From Verrucomicrobiales bacterium (GTDB lineage Bacteria; Verrucomicrobiota; Verrucomicrobiia; Verrucomicrobiales; SLCJ01): a DNA stretch of 64,000 nt. This document shows, in pieces, positions 60,269 through 64,000 of the stretch. The stretch lies in the NCBI GenBank assembly GCA_024636835.1, contig JAGXGH010000069.1:62001-126000 (forward strand), given 5' to 3'. The translations under genes and the position numbers were made by a program. Each line of letters begins with the position of its first letter. Within the stretch, counting starts at the first letter, position 1. The notes under the pieces are model-generated. The model was not told the DNA's origin. It made no database searches and was given only the letters and a program-made list of their open reading frames with translations.

Positions 60269-61162
60269 ATGAAAGTCCGTAAAGCCATCATCCCCGCCGC
60301 CGGATTCGGCACCAGATTCCTTCCCGCCACGAAGTCCCAGCCGAAGGAGATGCTTCCCATCGTTGACACACCGGTGATCCAATACGTCGTCGAGGAATGC
60401 CTGCGCTCGGGGGTTACCGAAATCCTCATGGTGATCGGTAAATCCAAACGCGCCATCGAGGAACACTTCTACCGCAATACCGACTTGGAAGACGAACTCG
60501 AAGAGAAGGGCAAACTCAAAGAGCTTGAGCAGATCCGCAAAATCTCCAACATGGCGAACATTCACTTCGTTTGGCAGAAGGAGCTCAACGGCCTGGGCGA
60601 CGCCGTTTCCTACGGCAAGTCATTTTGCGGCAACGAGCCATTCGCACTCCTTCTTGGCGACACCTTGCTCGGATCCGACGACCCGGCAAAGCCCATCCTC
60701 AAGCAGATGGTCGACATCTTCCACGACAAGCAGGAGTCCGTTGTTGCTCTGGAAGAAGTCCCACATGAAAAAGTCTCACGCTACGGCATCGCCGGTGGAC
60801 AAGACCAAGGAGACGGCGTGATCAAACTCGACACCATGATCGAGAAACCATCACTCGAAGAAGCACCGTCCAACACCGCATTCGCCGGGCGCTACGTCTT
60901 CCATCCAGAAATTTTCGATCACATCGCCAAAACCCCACGCGGTAAAAACAATGAGATCCAGCTCACTGACGCCATGCGTGAGCTGATGCTCTCTCGCGGG
61001 ATGTATGGACTTCGGTTCTCCGGCAAGCGCTACGACATCGGCAACCGCCTCGACTTCCTGAAAACCAATATCGAATTCGCCCTGAAGCGCCCCGACCTGG
61101 CGCCGCAGCTGGTCGAATACATCAAAGAACTCGCTGCGAATGATCCGGCGTTCTCCTCCTAA
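60269..61162 (+). CDS. galU: UTP-glucose-1-phosphate uridylyltransferase
   Basis: 297 residues, the normal GalU length. The nucleotide-binding motif IPAAGFGTRFLPATKSQPKE is at residues 8-27. Other GalU blocks are LLLGDTLLGSDDPAK, VSRYGIAGG, TMIEKPSLEEAPSNTAFAGR and NEIQLTDAMRELM. It makes UDP-glucose, or with relaxed specificity UDP-glucuronate from glucuronate-1-phosphate, from UTP in the cytoplasm. It is preceded by a GHMP sugar-1-kinase in the same direction, suggesting a salvage pair, and followed by a conserved 3-prime-end element. UDP-glucose supply for glycan and envelope synthesis is its general role; the adjacent ArnT-like glycosyltransferase may be a consumer of envelope precursors. 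Confidence 0.94.
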   Translation: MKVRKAIIPAAGFGTRFLPATKSQPKEMLPIVDTPVIQYVVEECLRSGVTEILMVIGKSKRAIEEHFYRNTDLEDELEEKGKLKELEQIRKISNMANIHFVWQKELNGLGDAVSYGKSFCGNEPFALLLGDTLLGSDDPAKPILKQMVDIFHDKQESVVALEEVPHEKVSRYGIAGGQDQGDGVIKLDTMIEKPSLEEAPSNTAFAGRYVFHPEIFDHIAKTPRGKNNEIQLTDAMRELMLSRGMYGLRFSGKRYDIGNRLDFLKTNIEFALKRPDLAPQLVEYIKELAANDPAFSS

Positions 61163-61264
61163 TACCGGAACCCGGTAAGGTTTATACGCGAAGTGGGCTG
61201 GGAACTCTGATACTGTCCATGAATGTACGCGTCGAACGATCTAAAGGTTATTAGAATTTGGTAG
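61159..61264 (+). repeat. 3'-end element after galU
   Basis: Begins at the galU stop (CCTAATACCGGAACCCGGTA) and extends about 105 nt. It is the partner of the minus-strand element at 52549-52658. TACCGG/CCGGTA forms a hairpin with a 3-nt loop right after the stop codon. Confidence 0.75.
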
Positions 61265-61274
61265 AACACAAAAA

Positions 61275-61300
61275 CGCCGCCACAGAGATCTGTGGCGGCG
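61275..61300 (-). terminator. Strong rho-independent terminator (minus strand)
   Basis: A perfect 26-bp palindrome: CGCCGCCACAGAG and its complement CTCTGTGGCGGCG, read on either strand. On the minus strand it is followed by T4 plus TGTG. It ends the mechanosensitive-channel transcript and may also stop galU readthrough. Confidence 0.85.
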
Positions 61301-61332
61301 CTCGGTAATTTGTTCGTTTGATCGATCGACGA

Positions 61333-62553
61333 TTAGAGCTTCGGTTCGACGCGCTTTTGCAGCGCTTTTTTAACTGTTTCGTGTCCGCCCCAGCCAATGG
61401 CGATCGCGCCGCCAACACCGAAGGCGACCGCGATGGCACCCAGCAAGATCAACCAGGTGCTTTCACTGATGCTGGTAGCCAGGCCTAGCGTCTGCAATGC
61501 CATGAAGCCAGCAAAGGCAATGATGGCCACTTTAGCCACAGTGGCGAGAACCACGCTGCGAGCATCCAATTGCTTACCTGCCACATTCGCAGCAAAAAGC
61601 CCGATACCAAGGATCACCAGCGCACCAAGCAACTGGAAAAACCCTTGCACCAGGTTCTCGGAAAGACCGGCGAGGAAGCCGACCTCAAGCACATCAAGAG
61701 CCTGAGCGGTGAAGATAACTACGATCACGGCAAGAACGGTGCTCGCAACAAGTGAGGATGGGCTTTTCGCGCCTTTCCCGATGGTGCCAGAGTAGCCGAG
61801 TTTTTCAGGCACACTGTCGAAGCGCAAGGAGGTGAGTAAATTGAACACAATATCCTTCACGAGCTTTGCCACGAAGTAACCAATTCCAAAGATCACCGCT
61901 GCAAAAAGAATACGCGGAATCGCGGCAAGCACTTCTGAAACCGTATCGGAAACAGGTGCCGCAATGCCATCAAGCTTCATCGCATTCAGAACCGCAGGAA
62001 GGAACAACAGAAGAATCAAGGCATAGGCGATGTTACCAATCGCCTTCGCCAAAGTGTCCTCGCTGCCGAGTTTCAAGCGCTCGTCTAGCTTAAGTCCCTT
62101 CAACAAGGTGGTGAGTAATTCGCGCACAATCTTCGCCACATAATATCCGAGCACCGCCAGCAACACCCCGCCGAGTAGTGCAGGAATATAGGAGAAAAAC
62201 TCACTGAGCATTTTCTCGATAGGTTGCAAAACTCCATCTGCACCCGCGATGTCCACCGCGAACATTAAGACAAAGAGTAGCAGAACGAGGTAAACCGTTT
62301 TGCCAATTCCTTCTTCGAGCGTTTTCAACCCCTCTTCACCGACGCCAAGCTTCGATGCGATCTTTTGATCGATCTCCGCTCGCTTCAGCGCTGAACCAAC
62401 GCCTTTTCCGATCAACTTGGCGATATACATACCGGCCAAAAAGACCAACAAGGCGAGCAAGAGGCTACCAAACTGGCCAAACGACGCGAAGACGTCGAGG
62501 ACTTCGTCTATCGCTTCCGATATATTTCCTAAGGTTTGAATACTGTGATGCAT
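61333..62553 (-). CDS. Mechanosensitive-channel-type membrane protein with repeated TM_helix modules
   Basis: 406 residues from the ATG at 62553 (MHHSIQTLG). It consists of repeated hydrophobic helices, each followed by an amphipathic block: GQFGSLLLALLVFLAGMYIAK then KRAEIDQKIASKLGV; ALLGGVLLAVLGYYVAKIVR then KGLKLDERL; RILFAAVIFGIGYFVAKLV then RFDSVPEKLG; and LLGALVILGIGLFAANVAGK. This is the conserved TM_helix repeat found in MscS-related proteins, without the MscS beta-domain. It probably forms a stretch-activated or small-conductance channel in the inner membrane. It ends with VKKALQKRVEPKL and is followed by the strong terminator at 61275. Confidence 0.85.
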   Translation of the reverse strand: MHHSIQTLGNISEAIDEVLDVFASFGQFGSLLLALLVFLAGMYIAKLIGKGVGSALKRAEIDQKIASKLGVGEEGLKTLEEGIGKTVYLVLLLFVLMFAVDIAGADGVLQPIEKMLSEFFSYIPALLGGVLLAVLGYYVAKIVRELLTTLLKGLKLDERLKLGSEDTLAKAIGNIAYALILLLFLPAVLNAMKLDGIAAPVSDTVSEVLAAIPRILFAAVIFGIGYFVAKLVKDIVFNLLTSLRFDSVPEKLGYSGTIGKGAKSPSSLVASTVLAVIVVIFTAQALDVLEVGFLAGLSENLVQGFFQLLGALVILGIGLFAANVAGKQLDARSVVLATVAKVAIIAFAGFMALQTLGLATSISESTWLILLGAIAVAFGVGGAIAIGWGGHETVKKALQKRVEPKL

Positions 62554-62761
62554 AATTATGTGTGATGTGGTTTTGTGTTGTTTAGCGAAGGAGCACTTCA
62601 AACGGCAAGAATGGAAGCCGAGGGATTCTCAAATCACTCTGTAACAATATGATACCTCTTACGGATCAGAAAGGATTGGGAGATTCAATTTATTGGATGC
62701 ATGAAGCGTGCCAGTCAGTATCCCTTGCATCTTCGCTCACTCCGCCTACCAATAAAGGCTC

Positions 62762-64000
62762 GTGATCTCAACTCCTCTATCCAGCGAATCCAAAGCTCTG
62801 CGCATCTTCTGTGCAGTAGTGTTGTCGCTAATTGCGGTTTGTTTTTTTCTTCGTAATCTTCCTCTGCATCTCGATGACTACGACCAAGCAAAGCAGGCTT
62901 ACGTCTCCTACGAAATGGTCAACCTCGGGGATTGGATGCTTCAACACACCCCGCGCAACCACATTGCCACCAAGCCGCCATTAGTAGGCTGGCTATCAGC
63001 CGCCACCTTCTACGCCACTAACAACTGGGATATCGCATGGCGCCTGCCCGGCTTGATCGCAGCGTTCATCATGATGTGGATCATTTACCGCGAGGGCCGA
63101 AATGCCTTTGGCCTTATCGGCGCCATTCTTGCCACGGGATTTTTTGCGCTCAATATCCTCGCCATCAGACTCGCGACTCTGGTGCGGACCGACATGGTTC
63201 TCACGCTGTGCATTTTCATTGTCGGCTGGCTGATTTTTCGCCATCTGAAAAATGGCACGCCTTGGACAAAAGCCGAGCGCTGGGGTGTTTTTGTTGCAGT
63301 TCTCGCGAGCATGCTCGTCAAAGGCCCGATCATTTTTGCCTTCCTGATCCCCAGTTTGATTGTGTTTTTAGTGCTCACAAAAAACCACTCTCCGCGTCTC
63401 AACGCCAACCCCGGATATGCCGTTTGGATCGTGCCTCTTCTCTTCTTCGCCGCGTGGGTATTTTGGGGTGCCACCCAGAGCGACGCCTTCTACAATGAAG
63501 TCGTCATCAAGGAGTTCATGGGCAGATTCGACGATGGAGTACACAAGAGCCAACCACCTTACTACTACCTGAAGGTCATCGGCCTCACCGCCCCGTGGTC
63601 TCTACTTCTCATTGTATTCCTCTGCGCGAAACCCGTGCGCCATTGGCTCAAATCTCATCCGGAAGTTTTGTGGCTGCTTTGCTGGTCAATCGGTGGATTC
63701 ATCGTGATGTCGCTGGTCCCCTCGAAACGCACCGACCGCATCTTCCCCGTGATTCCACCGGCCGCGCTCGCCCTCCCCTATCTCGCCGCTGCCGCCGCTT
63801 CATCACTCGGATGGTGGCAACGCCACGCCACCAAAATCACCGTCATCTCCGCCACTGTCTCCATCTTGGGCATCTGCGGATACAGTGCCACACAAATCCA
63901 AAATGCCTACGCAAGCGACCAAGGCGTATTGATCAAACTGGGTCAAAAAGCTCGCGAACTGGCACCCATCGCAAACCGTCTCATGATCGTAGAAAATGAT
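62762..64000 (+). CDS. ArnT/PMT-type glycosyltransferase (GT39/GT83), 5' part, cut by window edge
   Basis: An uninterrupted frame from a GTG at 62762 reaches the end of the window (413 codons). The first helix is followed by the periplasmic acidic motif LHLDDYDQAKQAYVSYEM (about 36-53), then TKPPLVGWLSAATFYAT (about 69-85) and AWRLPGLIAAF, the conserved opening of undecaprenyl-phosphate-dependent glycosyltransferases such as ArnT. Many further helices follow. It would transfer a sugar from a polyprenyl phosphate to lipid A, protein or another glycan on the outer face of the inner membrane. No ATG is available near the family start, so GTG is used. The C-terminal domain is outside the window. 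Confidence 0.88.
   Translation, partial: MISTPLSSESKALRIFCAVVLSLIAVCFFLRNLPLHLDDYDQAKQAYVSYEMVNLGDWMLQHTPRNHIATKPPLVGWLSAATFYATNNWDIAWRLPGLIAAFIMMWIIYREGRNAFGLIGAILATGFFALNILAIRLATLVRTDMVLTLCIFIVGWLIFRHLKNGTPWTKAERWGVFVAVLASMLVKGPIIFAFLIPSLIVFLVLTKNHSPRLNANPGYAVWIVPLLFFAAWVFWGATQSDAFYNEVVIKEFMGRFDDGVHKSQPPYYYLKVIGLTAPWSLLLIVFLCAKPVRHWLKSHPEVLWLLCWSIGGFIVMSLVPSKRTDRIFPVIPPAALALPYLAAAAASSLGWWQRHATKITVISATVSILGICGYSATQIQNAYASDQGVLIKLGQKARELAPIANRLMIVEND

Overview
The window looks like chromosomal DNA of a Verrucomicrobiota bacterium (inference). It has moderate GC, a PEP-CTERM protein, a very large secreted RHS/YD protein, RAYT transposases, and a secreted glycan-degradation locus with sulfatase, SASA esterases, GH109, ThuA and DUF6288 proteins but no SusC/SusD pair. 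No rRNA, tRNA or CRISPR array was seen.

Region 1 (1-14496) is a type II fatty-acid/polyketide-like cluster. It holds a truncated AMP-dependent ligase at the left edge, a ketosynthase with a complete Cys-His-His site, a chain-length-factor-like partner whose nucleophile position is Gln, and a FabG reductase. Two unknown genes, a UPF0158 protein and an APC permease follow. Then comes a tight six-gene operon: acyl carrier protein, flippase-like membrane protein, patatin, two FAD enzymes with halogenase-type WxWxIP motifs, and a PagL-like outer-membrane lipid A deacylase. The set resembles aryl-polyene/xanthomonadin-type clusters; the missing dehydratase and remaining genes would lie left of the window.

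Region 2 (14709-31436) has deoC and a GH1 beta-glucosidase on the plus strand. They face a three-gene minus-strand operon: an outer-membrane barrel-like protein, a secreted adhesion-type protein and a 2713-residue RHS protein. Small membrane proteins and a tail-anchored proline-rich protein follow.

Region 3 (31743-54695) is all minus strand and forms a polysaccharide-utilisation locus: sulfatase, three SASA esterases, two DUF6288/HEAT proteins (one fused to a GDSL esterase), a sodium/sugar symporter, GH109, a six-hairpin glycosidase-like protein, a GDSL esterase, two ThuA proteins and a TIM-barrel sugar isomerase/epimerase. It suggests use of a sulfated, acetylated, HexNAc-containing glycan.

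Region 4 (54900-64000) holds RAYT transposase copies, a PEP-CTERM protein, a transposase remnant, a dienelactone hydrolase, a glucuronokinase-like GHMP kinase next to galU (a possible UDP-glucuronate salvage pair), a mechanosensitive-channel-like protein and the start of an ArnT/GT39 glycosyltransferase cut by the right edge.

A feature running through the window is a set of 7-bp-period tandem arrays at gene borders. They are purine-rich after stop codons and pyrimidine-rich just before start codons. MITE-like, REP-like and 3-prime-end repeats are also present.
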